Source: Mycobacterium sp. 852013-50091_SCH5140682
GTDB taxonomy: Bacteria; Actinomycetota; Actinomycetes; Mycobacteriales; Mycobacteriaceae
Length of the DNA stretch: 64,000 nucleotides
NCBI RefSeq assembly: GCF_001665685.1
Contig: NZ_LZTB01000118.1
Location: forward strand, 1-64,000
Direction: 5' to 3'
The position numbers were made by a program, and so were the translations under genes. Of this stretch, positions 8,240 to 16,572 are shown piece after piece (position 1 is the stretch's first letter; the number at the start of each line of letters is the position of its first letter). Below the pieces are notes generated by a model. That model saw only the letters and a list, made by a program, of their open reading frames with translations. It was not told the DNA's origin and made no database searches.

Positions 8240-8872
8240 TCCGCCGACCAAGTTGGAGCTGGCAGCCCTACTGGCCGCCAACATTCCGCGCAGCTCGTTC
8301 GTCAACCCCGGCATCGGGTTGCCCACCAGTGCCGCCGATCACTTGCCAGATGGTTCCGGTGTGGTGCTGGCACACCGAGAACGGCATGCTGAATATGAGC
8401 CGGCGGTGAGGTCGACCCCCGACCCCACCGATGCCGGTAAGTTGCCCGTCAGGTGAACTGCCCGGGGCTGCGTACTGTTACCAGGCCCTTACCACGCCGA
8501 CAGCTTCGCGATGATGGCGACCGCCACCTCGATGTCTGCGTCATGGGCGCCTTCCAGGTCTCTGCCACCGGCGATCTCGCGAACCTGGAGCACCGGCGCA
8601 CCCGCGCCATCCCCGGTCGGCAGAGCAATGGACCTGGCGATCGGCGCCAAGCAGGTGTTCGTGATGATGAGCCTCTTCGACAGGGACGTCAACCCCAAAC
8701 TCGTTCCCGTATGCGACTACCCACTCACCGACGTTGAGTGTGTCTCCGGCGTCTACACCAAACGCACCGTCTTCCACATTCACGCCGAGGGTTTGACGGT
8801 GTGCAGCACCTACGGCACATCACCCACACCGAACTCGCCGAGCGTCTGAACCTGCCGCCCGGAGTGACCTGA
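8240..8872 (+). pseudogene. 3-oxoacid CoA-transferase subunit B, decayed
   Basis: Pieces of ScoB/PcaJ appear in order across all three plus frames: SFVNPGIGLPTSAADHLP (8297-8350), ENGMLN, a segment reading HLDVCVMGAFQVSATGDLAN (8528-8587), then AMDLAIGAKQVFVMMSLFDR (8627-8686), NPKLVP, VFHIHAEGLTVCSTYG (8768-8815), and THTELAERLNLP ending at a stop at 8870-8872. At least four frame changes are needed, and the usual start is missing. The active-site glutamate region ENG is recognisable. The gene cannot be functional. Confidence 0.78.
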
Positions 8873-9349
8873 TCAGTCCTGCGCGCGCTCCGACTGTAAT
8901 TGGATCGGTGCAAAGTGGTCCGCACTCGGACCGTCCGACCGCACTCGACACGGGTAGTTGGCGTCGCCGAAATATGCTCGACGCCAGTAGAGGTCAAACA
9001 TAGTTGGCTTGGTCAACTCGTTGCAGGTGTATCGGTCTGCGCGAGCCGCGGCCGGATGCGGGGTGAGGTTGCGTCTCGGAATTGATCAGACCACTGCTTC
9101 CCCACGGTCAGGCGCGTCATTTGGTTACGACGGTCAAAAACGTAGGCCAGAAGCACGATAGGGCTTATACGCGCTATCGCAACGCTTCCCCCGTTGTAAA
9201 TGTGGTGTTGAATTCCTCGCGCCGGGTGCAGAAGCTGGCGTGGCGAACATCCTTTCACCGACCGCCTCCGCGCCGCCACAGTGGTGATGTGAACGAAACC
9301 TTCATCGGTACCCAATGCTGCGGTAGGGGGTGGCTACCTCTTCGCAGAG
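8873..9349. other. Intergenic stretch without recognised gene
   Basis: This 477-bp stretch separates the CoA-transferase remnant from the 3' end of the glutamine-synthetase-like gene. Open frames on both strands are short and resemble nothing I know. No inverted repeats of note were seen. Confidence 0.5.
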
Positions 9350-10843
9350 TCAGAACAGCTCGAAGTATTCCCGGTGTTCCCAGTCGGTCACTCCATTCAC
9401 GTAGGAGGAGGCGTCCGGGTTTTCGGCGACCCATTTGTTGTAGCGGTCTACCTCGCTTTGTTTCACCCGGACGAACCAGTCAATGAAATCATCGCCGAAT
9501 GCCTGGCGGAAGAAGGCGTCTCGGTGTAAGGCCTCCAGCGCTGAGTCGAGCGTTGTTGGCAGCTGGGCCACGTCGGCTTTGTAAGGGTCCTCACTCAGCG
9601 GACCCGGCTCAGTTCTCTTCAAGATGCCATCCAATCCAGATGCAGCTTGTGCGGCCAAGTACAAGTACGGGTTTGCGGCTGACTCGCCGACGCGATTCTC
9701 GACATGGGAAGCGGTGTCGCCGGGCGCGCTGATTACTCGAACCATCGCGGCTCGATTGTCGACGCCCCAGGTCAAGCGGTCAGGCGCCAAGGATTCGGCG
9801 CGGCGACGTCGATAGCCGTTGACCGTCTGAGTGGAGAACGCCGAGGCGGCGATGCCGTGCGCGAGCGTTCCGCCGACGTAGTGACGACCGATCTCCGAGA
9901 GCACCTCCCCCGCAGTGGGCACCATGAGGTTGAGTCCGGAGTCGATGTCGGAGATCGACGTGTGCAGGTGCCACCCGCTTGCGAAAAATCCTTCGATCGC
10001 GGGCGTACACATGAAGGACACGAGGTGGCCGTTGCGCTTGGCGATCTGCTTGGCCGCCATCTTGAACAGGCTGGCGCCGTCGGCGATCGCTAGCCCCTCG
10101 AGCACGTCGAAGGTCGTTTCGACTTGGCTGGGCGCCAATTCGTCGTCGAACGATCTCAAAGGCAGACCCATTGCCATCACGGCTGCACGGATCGGAGCGA
10201 GGATGTCGTCGATCTCGTCGAGATGGTCGACGAGATTGTGGCTGTAGCCGCGCGCCACGGGCGCGACGACGGGGGGATCCGCCGGCGTTCCGAGGCCCCC
10301 GAGGAAGGAACCTGCCGTCAGCCTTGCGTCGATGATTCGCGTTAGATAAAACTCCATCTCGATGCCACCGATGAGCTTGAAGCAGTGTTTAGACAGGTGG
10401 TCAAGGGTCTTGCGTAGGACGGTTCGAGGGGCGAGTGGGAACAGGGAGCCGTTGGTCATGTAGAGATCGGCGAACACGAGTGCGGTCTTCGGTGCCCACG
10501 GAAGCACCGTGAATGTGTGGGCATCGGGCACCATGGTGACGTTAGGGCTTCCACCGAGTCCCTCGAGCGCAAAGCCGCCGTCAGCGCTGAAGGGATCGAG
10601 CACGATCGTGCTTGCGGTGTCGAAGTAGAAAGGCGCCATTGTTATTTCGTTGCCCGATTCCAGGCTGGCGAAGTAGGCGTCCTTGGTCAGCGCTTTGCCG
10701 CGCAGCAGGCCGTACTGGTCGGGCCAGACGATGCGCACGATCTCTACACCGTGCTGGTCAGCTAGCTCTTTAGACTTTGCTGCGGCGTCGAGGTCGGCGG
10801 CGGTGTACAAGCCGTGACGCTCGATGAATTTGCTGGTCGTCAT
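9350..10843 (-). CDS. Glutamine-synthetase-like gamma-glutamyl-amide ligase
   Basis: This 497-residue protein is a type I glutamine-synthetase-fold ligase. It has a beta-grasp N-terminal domain (residues ~30-130) and a catalytic domain with metal-binding IGGIEMEFYL (E162/E164), SQVETTF (E242), GWHLHTS (H292/H294) and the GESAANPYLYLAA region near 387-397. Relatives such as GmaS, TdnQ and PuuA use ATP to join glutamate to an amine instead of ammonia. Given the Rieske oxygenase and MgsABC-like genes, gamma-glutamylation of an alkyl- or arylamine is the likely reaction. The ATG at 10843 is chosen because AGGATCCC precedes it and the protein lines up from MTTSKFI; a longer frame to 11017 would swallow the operator. 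True glutamine synthetase is unlikely in this setting. Confidence 0.85.
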   Translation of the reverse strand: MTTSKFIERHGLYTAADLDAAAKSKELADQHGVEIVRIVWPDQYGLLRGKALTKDAYFASLESGNEITMAPFYFDTASTIVLDPFSADGGFALEGLGGSPNVTMVPDAHTFTVLPWAPKTALVFADLYMTNGSLFPLAPRTVLRKTLDHLSKHCFKLIGGIEMEFYLTRIIDARLTAGSFLGGLGTPADPPVVAPVARGYSHNLVDHLDEIDDILAPIRAAVMAMGLPLRSFDDELAPSQVETTFDVLEGLAIADGASLFKMAAKQIAKRNGHLVSFMCTPAIEGFFASGWHLHTSISDIDSGLNLMVPTAGEVLSEIGRHYVGGTLAHGIAASAFSTQTVNGYRRRRAESLAPDRLTWGVDNRAAMVRVISAPGDTASHVENRVGESAANPYLYLAAQAASGLDGILKRTEPGPLSEDPYKADVAQLPTTLDSALEALHRDAFFRQAFGDDFIDWFVRVKQSEVDRYNKWVAENPDASSYVNGVTDWEHREYFELF

Positions 10844-10982
10844 TCCCGGGATCCTCGTCTTCCGTAAACAGTTGCCTTCAACAAAGCACGTTGGGGTCCG
10901 ATAGGACCAGCACCGCGCCGCCATTCCAAAACGCTTGCCGCGCAGAGCCGAAACCCTCGTGCGTAGGGGTCCGTACCGATCT

Positions 10983-10993
10983 CCGCATACGGT
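10983..10993 (+). promoter_or_regulatory. Regulon operator copy C (ligase promoter)
   Basis: The plus strand reads CCGCATACGGT, a YATACGGT match, 140 bp upstream of the ligase start. A further AAATACGG follows at about 10998-11005, similar to the second half-site seen beside copy A. Confidence 0.5.
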
Positions 10994-11185
10994 ACGCCAA
11001 ATACGGCGATGTGGCAAAAGTCACGGAGCGTGAAAAACGCTTTCCTGTGTCACAGAAGTGGGATCTGCGGTCCGCAGCGGACCACATTGCACGTCGACCG
11101 CTTGGCGAGACGGGGCTGGGTGGACGGGATTCGTTCAGCTCTCCTGACAGCGGCGGACATATTGACGTTTCGCCCCCAGGCCTTT

Positions 11186-11196
11186 ACCGTATGCGA
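11186..11196 (-). promoter_or_regulatory. Regulon operator copy D (ABM-like gene promoter)
   Basis: The plus strand reads ACCGTATGCGA; its complement has CATACGGT. It is followed by AACACGAAGTACGG, close to the AACACGGGATGC that follows copy G, so the full site may be a spaced pair of half-sites. It lies 130 bp before the start at 11326. Confidence 0.5.
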
Positions 11197-11325
11197 AACA
11201 CGAAGTACGGGACGAGCACGCGGAATTGCCAAGGCGCGCAGGGCTCGGCCTTGTTGTAAAGGCTGGCTGAACCCCGCTGAGCAAAGTCTTCCCGTTCAGC
11301 GAAATCACAGGCGAAAGGGAGTCGA

Positions 11326-11604
11326 ATGGCAGTGGTTGTCATCCTCAAATACTCTGGTGATCCTTCAGATATAGCGTGCGGCTACGCGCAGGAAATCGAG
11401 CATCCCATCGTGTCCGAGCAACCCGAGCGTCAGTCGCATATTTTCGCCCTCACCGACTCAGGCGCCGTTATCGTCGACGTGTGGCGCAGCAGAGAAGCGA
11501 TGGAGACAATGATCTCTGATCCGGAGTTCATAGCTAACTACGAAAAAGCCGGTCTGTCGGCCCCGACCAACGTGGAAGTGTACGAACTCCAGAACACCCT
11601 CTGA
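11326..11604 (+). CDS. Small ABM-like alpha/beta-barrel protein
   Basis: This 92-residue protein has the pattern of the dimeric ferredoxin-like (antibiotic biosynthesis monooxygenase-type) fold: a first strand VVVILKYSG, a central strand HIFALTDSGAVIVDVW, a helix with SREAMETMISDPEF and a last strand NVEVYEL. The aspartate and tryptophan in DVWRS are usual for the family. Such proteins act as small oxygenases, isomerases or ligand binders. AAAGGGAG precedes the ATG. It diverges from the ligase, and a copy of the operator lies upstream, so it belongs to the amine regulon. Its exact role is unknown. Confidence 0.75.
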   Translation: MAVVVILKYSGDPSDIACGYAQEIEHPIVSEQPERQSHIFALTDSGAVIVDVWRSREAMETMISDPEFIANYEKAGLSAPTNVEVYELQNTL

Positions 11605-11795
11605 CATTTCGCCTAGTCTCCCCGTCACGCGCGCAACCCTCGCTTAACACTGCGCACAAGGCATTTGGAGAACACCATAATATCGTCGATGGCCGCACTC
11701 GGCGGCGGGATTGGGACGGCGTCCGTAACCCGACGCCGGATCAATTCGCGAAGACACTGGCATGGGGCAGCGATCTTGGCATGGGGCAGCGTCGT

Positions 11796-11953
11796 GGGGG
11801 TGGCGGCACAGCGACCCGGAGCATGTCGAGGCCGCCAAGGCGATGCGCCGCAACCGGTTCGACGTCCTGAGGGCCCCGAAGGACGTCGAGGTCGAGCAGC
11901 GCTGCCTGTCGGACTACGACGCTCTAGTCGATATCGATAGACCGGTGGCGTGA
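11796..11953 (+). pseudogene. IstA C-terminal fragment (IS21 remnant)
   Basis: The frame reads DPEHVEAAKAMRR and then LSDYDALVDI before a TGA at 11951-11953. The intact IstA at 4789-6030 ends with the equivalent DPGHVEAAKALRH and LSSYDTAFGVDL. Everything upstream of about 11796 is missing, so this is only the transposase tail. Confidence 0.75.
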
Positions 11954-12270
11954 TGGCCACCAAGTCCTCCACCGCCGCCGGCCGTGACGTGGCCGCGGAG
12001 TTGGCGTATCTGACCCGGGCGCTCAAAGTGCCCACGTTGCGTGGAGCCGTCGAGTGCCTCGCCGAACGAGCCTGAGCAGAGACCTAGAGCTATGAGGAGT
12101 TTTTGACGGCATGCCTGCAGCGCGAAGTGTCCGCCCGCGAATCCCACGGAGGAGAGGGACGCATCCGTAACGCTCGCTTTCCCTCTCGAAAGCCATTGGA
12201 AGAGTTCGACCTTCGATAGGAACGCGCTGAACGACATCCCGGATGCGCCGCAGTGCACGTGTGCTGACTA
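11953..12270 (+). pseudogene. IstB N-terminal fragment with in-frame stops
   Basis: The sequence starts MATKSSTAAGRDVAAELAYL and continues TRALKVPTLRG, parallel to the intact IstB here (GRDVTAHLAYLTRALKAPTLRD). Stops interrupt the frame at 12073-12075 and again a few codons later. The stretch CLQREVSARESHGGEGRIR and FPSRKPLEEFDL continues in the same frame before a further stop. The Walker motifs are absent. Confidence 0.78.
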
Positions 12271-12668
12271 CGAGCAATCACGTCGGCGGACGCCGCGCAG
12301 TGCGGCTGCCGATGACTGACAGATGAGTGACATACGCAGGAATCCAAGAAGTCGACCCCATGCATGTGAACGATCAAACAGCTCCACCCCGAATGATCTG
12401 GGCGGTGGACAGTTCGTGAATGAGTCCACCATCGTTGTCTCCGATTCCGGTGCGAGGTTTGCGCGAGAATGTCGGATGCTTTCGTTGGGCTATCCGATCT
12501 GTTCTCCGGTCACCGGGCGCCTAGACCCCGGGTGCCGAGCACAACGGTCTGATGGCATCGACCAATGTCGGCCTGTTCAGCGGAGGTCGAACCCCAACGA
12601 CTCGGCCGGGGTCGTCATCGCCCCTCCGGGCCAGATGTTGCCTTCCGCCTCAGTAGACCCCGCCCGCC
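12271..12668. other. Intergenic stretch, nothing recognised
   Basis: About 400 bp lie between the IS21 remnant and the 3' end of the FMN protein gene. Short frames cross it on both strands, but none shows a family signature or a ribosome binding site. Confidence 0.45.
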
Positions 12669-13673
12669 CTACATCGCTCCTGCAAGGTTGATCCGCGAAA
12701 TTGCCGCCGCGTTCACGTCTAACGCGCGAAGGTCGTCCGGCTCGAGGTATTGGACTGCGGACTTACCGCATGCCATTGCCCACCGCTGCGCTTCGTTGGA
12801 CAGTGATCGGAGACGACCCGCGACGAGGGTCACCCCGTCATCAGTTTCTAACGGAAGATCCAGAAGCGCAGATCCCACCGCTACACAATCGGCACCCAGG
12901 GCGAGCGCCTTGGCCACAGATGTGCCGGTTCGAATGCCGCCGGACGCAACCAGCGAAATCGAACCGGAGAGTCCGAGCTCGTCGAGCGCTCGTCGGGCGG
13001 AACCGATAGCGCTGATCAAGGGCTCGCCCGCTGCCAGCGGCAGCGACGATCCCATGATCGACACCTCGGCGTCCATCGCGTCGATTACGATGACGTCCGG
13101 CCGAGCATGGGCTGCGGCGCGAACGTCGAAATAGGTGCGCCCCGCACCGATCTTGACAAATATTGGCACACGGTGTCCGGTCACTTCACGCAGTTGCTCG
13201 ATTTTGACCGGCAAGTCGTCGGCGCCAGTTATGTCGGGATGCTGAATGGGCTCGCCCATCGCCGTGCCAGAGTCAACTACCCCAATACCGCGGTACCTCC
13301 CGTGACCGAACACGATCTCGACGCCATCAGCCTGGGCGAGAATCTCGGGCGCCATACCTCGGCGCGACGGTGCTATCTGGACGACGAATCGTCCAGCCGC
13401 TCGTCTTTCCTCCGTCGTCACTCCGTCGTCTCCGGTGACGAAAGTGGTTCCAGCCAGTGCGCTTCCACCGGCCAGGGCGCGCTTGGCGGCAGAGGAAACG
13501 TCGGCAGAACGTAGCGAGCTGATGTACACCGGCATCGACAAGACAAGAGGCTCCATTGCTCGCCCCGACGCTCCGAGAACCGTCTCGGTGTGGCAAACCT
13601 GGCTCGTGTCCAAGGCCATCCGCGTCAGCGCGGCGGGTTGAAAAACGAGATCGTCGAAGCTAGCCACGTGCAC
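12669..13673 (-). CDS. MgsC-like FMN glutamate-synthase-domain protein lacking Fe-S loop
   Basis: This 334-residue protein is a compact FMN-binding glutamate synthase domain. FDDLVFQPAALTR at the start, VKIGAGRTYFDVRAAAHA in the barrel, SLVASGGIRTGTSVAKALALGAD (phosphate-binding end of the TIM barrel) and a C-terminal ACGKSAVQYLEPDDL all match MgsC/GlxD-type proteins. After GADCVAVGSALL, the family normally has a cysteine-rich loop (CxxCHTGRCPVG-like) holding an iron-sulfur cluster; here about 50 residues are missing and no such cysteines remain. GTG at 13673 overlaps the end of the preceding gene by 14 bp. It is the last gene of the ferredoxin-reductase-mgsABC-like operon. It probably works with the two proteins encoded upstream, but its redox chemistry must differ from the family norm. 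Confidence 0.8.
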   Translation of the reverse strand: MHVASFDDLVFQPAALTRMALDTSQVCHTETVLGASGRAMEPLVLSMPVYISSLRSADVSSAAKRALAGGSALAGTTFVTGDDGVTTEERRAAGRFVVQIAPSRRGMAPEILAQADGVEIVFGHGRYRGIGVVDSGTAMGEPIQHPDITGADDLPVKIEQLREVTGHRVPIFVKIGAGRTYFDVRAAAHARPDVIVIDAMDAEVSIMGSSLPLAAGEPLISAIGSARRALDELGLSGSISLVASGGIRTGTSVAKALALGADCVAVGSALLDLPLETDDGVTLVAGRLRSLSNEAQRWAMACGKSAVQYLEPDDLRALDVNAAAISRINLAGAM

Positions 13674-14376
13674 TCGGTTCCGCGGTGTCGTCGTGGCCGG
13701 CCGACGACACGATCAACGTCCATTCGGCGAACGCCGCGGTGCCCGACACCTCGGTGCCGACGTGGCCCAGGATTCGTCGAAGGCGTTCTCGTTGAACAGC
13801 GGTCGGCGTCGCAGCGACCGCGTACGGCCCCAGGCTGACTACCGTCCCCCGTACCCATAGCTCAGCTGAGGGTTGCATGGCGGCCCCGGCCGACGGCCCC
13901 GCATTGCCCAACCCAACGAGGGTTCCGCCACGGGCCCACTGCGCGGCCTCGGTACCAAGGTGCCCTTCGACGACGATGGCGCCGCCGCTCATGACCGCGC
14001 CGGCTCGTGGGCCCGCTGAACCTCGAATGTGCAGGACGCCGCCGCTCATCGCGGCGCCAGCCGCGGCCGCCGCACTGCCGTCGACTCGCACGAATCCCTC
14101 GGCCATACCCTCAGCAACACCCCACCCCGCGCTGCCGTGTACATGCACCACAGCACCGGTGTTCTGTGCCCCACAGAACGCACCAACGCTTCCGAAAATT
14201 GAAATCGAGCCCTGCCGACCCGGTGCGACAGCCAGATTGTGCCGCGCCTCAGGTCGGTCGACGGCTATGCGACCACCTTCGGCCGCCGCGTTGCGAATGC
14301 CGCCGTTGATATGACGGATGTCGAGGAACTTATTGCAGTCCAGCCTCGAGAGCGCACTGGAAACCTCAGTCGTCAT
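13660..14376 (-). CDS. MgsB-like GXGXG-domain protein
   Basis: This 238-residue protein consists largely of the right-handed helix formed by GXGXG repeats, as in the alpha-subunit C-terminal domain of glutamate synthase and the stand-alone MgsB/GlxC subunits. Repeated units such as GSVGAFCGAQNTG, GSAGWGVAEGMAEG, GSAAAAAGAAMSGG, GSAGPRAGAVMSGG and GNAGPSAGAAMQ run from residue ~65 to ~190. The domain is structural and links amidotransferase and FMN parts. ATG at 14376 overlaps the stop of the amidotransferase gene (ATGA), which supports this start over one 13 codons upstream. Confidence 0.85.
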   Translation of the reverse strand: MTTEVSSALSRLDCNKFLDIRHINGGIRNAAAEGGRIAVDRPEARHNLAVAPGRQGSISIFGSVGAFCGAQNTGAVVHVHGSAGWGVAEGMAEGFVRVDGSAAAAAGAAMSGGVLHIRGSAGPRAGAVMSGGAIVVEGHLGTEAAQWARGGTLVGLGNAGPSAGAAMQPSAELWVRGTVVSLGPYAVAATPTAVQRERLRRILGHVGTEVSGTAAFAEWTLIVSSAGHDDTAEPSARG

Positions 14377-15320
14377 GACACACAGCTCGTCTCCGAAGCC
14401 GCCGGAACGGGCCATGCGGTGACCGCATCGGGCTGGTCATGGAACACAGTTGCGTTGTCCTCGCTGACCACCACGACCGCGCGATGCTCGCTGGCCATCA
14501 ACATTGCATCTGTCGAGACACGCGAAACCAGGGGCTTTTCAGCGCGATTGTCCGACGCTACGGCGACGATTTGTGGGTCGGCAACCACGATGGCGTAAGC
14601 ACCGTCGATCCGGTCCGTCGTGTGCTTCAGTGCGACGGGAAGCGTCGAACCGGACGTGCGACAACCGGCCACAAGCGCGGCAATCACTTCGGTGTCGTTG
14701 TCGGTCGTGAGCCGGTAGCCGTGACGGCTGAGATCGCGTCCCAGCCTCCTGTAGTTCGTCAGCTGTCCGTTGTGGATGACCGCCGTATCGAGGATTGGTC
14801 GAACCCAGAATGGATGGGCCGACAGGGTGGAGATGGCCGATTCCGATGCCATTCGAGTGTGCGCAATTCCGTGTGTTCCCACAAATTCGGCCAGCGAATG
14901 TCGTTCGACGACTTCTCCCACGGCGCCAACGTCCTTGACGATCTCCAGCGACGTCCCGACAGATTGCAAAGTGAAGCCGTCGATCTGTTCGCAAGAGTCG
15001 AACCATTCGCGTGGCCGCGTAATCGGCGTGACCTCGAATCTCAGCAGAGCACCCCCGCTGCTGGACGTAGTGTGCGACGGGTCGGCAATGAAGTTGCCAC
15101 CTGCGTCTCGCAAACGATCGGCGATTGCCTCGACGGAGGCGTGCACCGCGTCCTGAGATGACTGATGCCCTCGTACAATCCACCGGTTCGGGCGGGGAAC
15201 GCCAAAGAGGGCGAACCCCGCTGAATCCACTCCGCGATGGCTCTGCGCAGCCAGCATCGTCGCGAGCTCAGCACCTATTCGCCTTGGGCGGCGATGGGCG
15301 CATACCGCCAATCCGCACAC
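14373..15320 (-). CDS. MgsA-like class II glutamine amidotransferase
   Basis: This 315-residue protein is an Ntn-type class II glutamine amidotransferase. The GTG at 15320 is followed directly by TGC, giving an N-terminal Met-Cys-Gly whose cysteine becomes the nucleophile; starts further upstream would bury it. Other family marks are SHRGVDSAG (residues ~24-32), HTRMAS, IHNGQLTNYR and TDNDTEVIA. In MgsABC this subunit hydrolyses the gamma-amide of gamma-glutamylmethylamide or glutamine and passes on the released amine. Here it may act on the gamma-glutamyl-amine made by the ligase at 9350-10843. AGGAAGCAGG lies upstream, and the reductase gene ends 13 bp before the start. Confidence 0.88.
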   Translation of the reverse strand: MCGLAVCAHRRPRRIGAELATMLAAQSHRGVDSAGFALFGVPRPNRWIVRGHQSSQDAVHASVEAIADRLRDAGGNFIADPSHTTSSSGGALLRFEVTPITRPREWFDSCEQIDGFTLQSVGTSLEIVKDVGAVGEVVERHSLAEFVGTHGIAHTRMASESAISTLSAHPFWVRPILDTAVIHNGQLTNYRRLGRDLSRHGYRLTTDNDTEVIAALVAGCRTSGSTLPVALKHTTDRIDGAYAIVVADPQIVAVASDNRAEKPLVSRVSTDAMLMASEHRAVVVVSEDNATVFHDQPDAVTAWPVPAASETSCVS

Positions 15321-15333
15321 GTTGACCTGCTTC

Positions 15334-16569
15334 CTACCGCGCGCGCGCAGTCGTGGGCACGTCAGTGGCTCCAGCGGCTGCCCCATAGCTTCCAAAGCTG
15401 CGCGGTAACGGCTCAAGCCGCATGATGGCCATCCGCAGCGCGGCGAGCGGCTTGGGCCGATTGAAAGCCACTGCGCCCATTAGTCGGTCGCGACGAAGGT
15501 AGGCAACGACGAACGATCCGCTATTCAACGAGCCAACGACGACACGCTGTTCAGCGCCTAATCTTGGCAGACCCACGGATTGAATCTTGGTGTCGTACTG
15601 ATCCGACCAGAGCGACGGCACTGTGAGATAGGGGGACGCGGTTTCGCCGTGAAGCAGGGAACGAGCTGCTGCCACTGCGGACTCTGCGGCCTGCGTCCAG
15701 TGCTCTACGCGCATCTTTTCGCCATCGAAGACGCCATTGGGCCAGCGGACGACATCGCCGACAGCGACGACCGAGTCTGCGCCGGCCGCTCGCAGCCGGC
15801 AGTCGCATAACACGCCGTCCTCAACGTCGAGGCCGGATCCTGCTAACCACTGGGTTGCCGGCTGCGCGCCTGTGCTCACGACGACGGTGTCCGCCGGTAT
15901 GACGGTACCGTCAGACGTTTTGACACCGGTGACGTAGTCCTTACCTTTTAGGGCGTCAACGCATGTGTTGGGCACGAACTTCACGCCGTGCTCCTTGTGC
16001 ATGGTTGCGCAAAGTGCACCGACTTCTCCCCCCAGCACCGACTGCAGCGGCTGCGTTCCACGGTGCACCACGGTGACATCAACCCCCAATTGACGTGCGG
16101 CTGCTGCGACTTCGCAACCTATGAAGCCGGCACCCACGATGACCAGTCGGTGACCCGGTTGCAGTCGCGTCGCGAGCTCCGCGCTGTGCGATAGTTCGCG
16201 GACGTGAAAGACCCCCGCCATGTACCGGGCAAATCCCGGCCTTCGTGCCTTCAGACCACACGCAATGACCAGACCGTCGAAGCCTACGGACGTCTCATCA
16301 CCGATATGTACACAGCGCTGCGAAAGATCCAGCGCCGTTGCCGGCTGCCCAAGAATCCACTCCGCGCCGAGCTCCGTCCCACCGGGCAAGAACAGGTCCT
16401 GCGGTGTCGACGTACCGAGCAACGCCCCCTTGGACAGGGGCGGACGGTCGTACGGGAGATGATGCTCGGCGCCGACCAGCGTCAAGGTTCCGTCGAACCC
16501 CTCTGCGCGCAGCGCCTGTGCTGTACGCAGGCCCGATAGAGACGCGCCGACGATGACGATGCGCCGCAT
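15334..16569 (-). CDS. FAD-dependent ferredoxin reductase
   Basis: This 411-residue protein has the two-dinucleotide fold of oxygenase-coupled NAD(P)H-ferredoxin reductases. FAD binding starts at RRIVIVGASLSGLRTAQAL (residues 2-20), YDRPPLSKGAL follows near residue 42, the NAD(P)H site RLVIVGAGFIGCEVAAAA is near residue 140-157, and the second FAD motif VVAVGDVVRW is near residue 268. Length and motif order match the class that serves P450 and Rieske systems. The ferredoxin gene ends 3 bp upstream, so the two are cotranscribed. It most likely passes electrons through that ferredoxin to the Rieske dioxygenase at 18078-20008. Confidence 0.92.
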   Translation of the reverse strand: MRRIVIVGASLSGLRTAQALRAEGFDGTLTLVGAEHHLPYDRPPLSKGALLGTSTPQDLFLPGGTELGAEWILGQPATALDLSQRCVHIGDETSVGFDGLVIACGLKARRPGFARYMAGVFHVRELSHSAELATRLQPGHRLVIVGAGFIGCEVAAAARQLGVDVTVVHRGTQPLQSVLGGEVGALCATMHKEHGVKFVPNTCVDALKGKDYVTGVKTSDGTVIPADTVVVSTGAQPATQWLAGSGLDVEDGVLCDCRLRAAGADSVVAVGDVVRWPNGVFDGEKMRVEHWTQAAESAVAAARSLLHGETASPYLTVPSLWSDQYDTKIQSVGLPRLGAEQRVVVGSLNSGSFVVAYLRRDRLMGAVAFNRPKPLAALRMAIMRLEPLPRSFGSYGAAAGATDVPTTARAR

Positions 16570-16572
16570 CGG

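Larger units (their letters stand above)
10844..11325. other. Divergent promoter region between ligase and ABM-like gene
   Basis: This 482-bp region contains no gene. It holds two operator copies about 200 bp apart (10983-10993 and 11186-11196), one for each direction, the same layout as the permease/oxidase region. Confidence 0.6.
11790..12270 (+). mobile_element. Decayed IS21-family remnant
   Basis: Only the end of istA and the first third of istB survive, still joined by the ATGA overlap at 11951-11955. The copy is related to, but clearly different from, the intact IS21 at 3914-6129. No terminal repeats were identified. Confidence 0.7.

Noticed and set aside
9350..10843. Housekeeping glutamine synthetase
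   Set aside because: The protein has the fold, but its setting with mgs-like and Rieske genes and its own operator fits a gamma-glutamyl-amine ligase better.
12669..15320. Ordinary glutamate synthase (GltB) broken into three pieces by frameshifts
   Set aside because: Each piece has its own start with coupled overlaps and domain-sized length; the amidotransferase starts exactly at Met-Cys, matching the natural split MgsABC layout.
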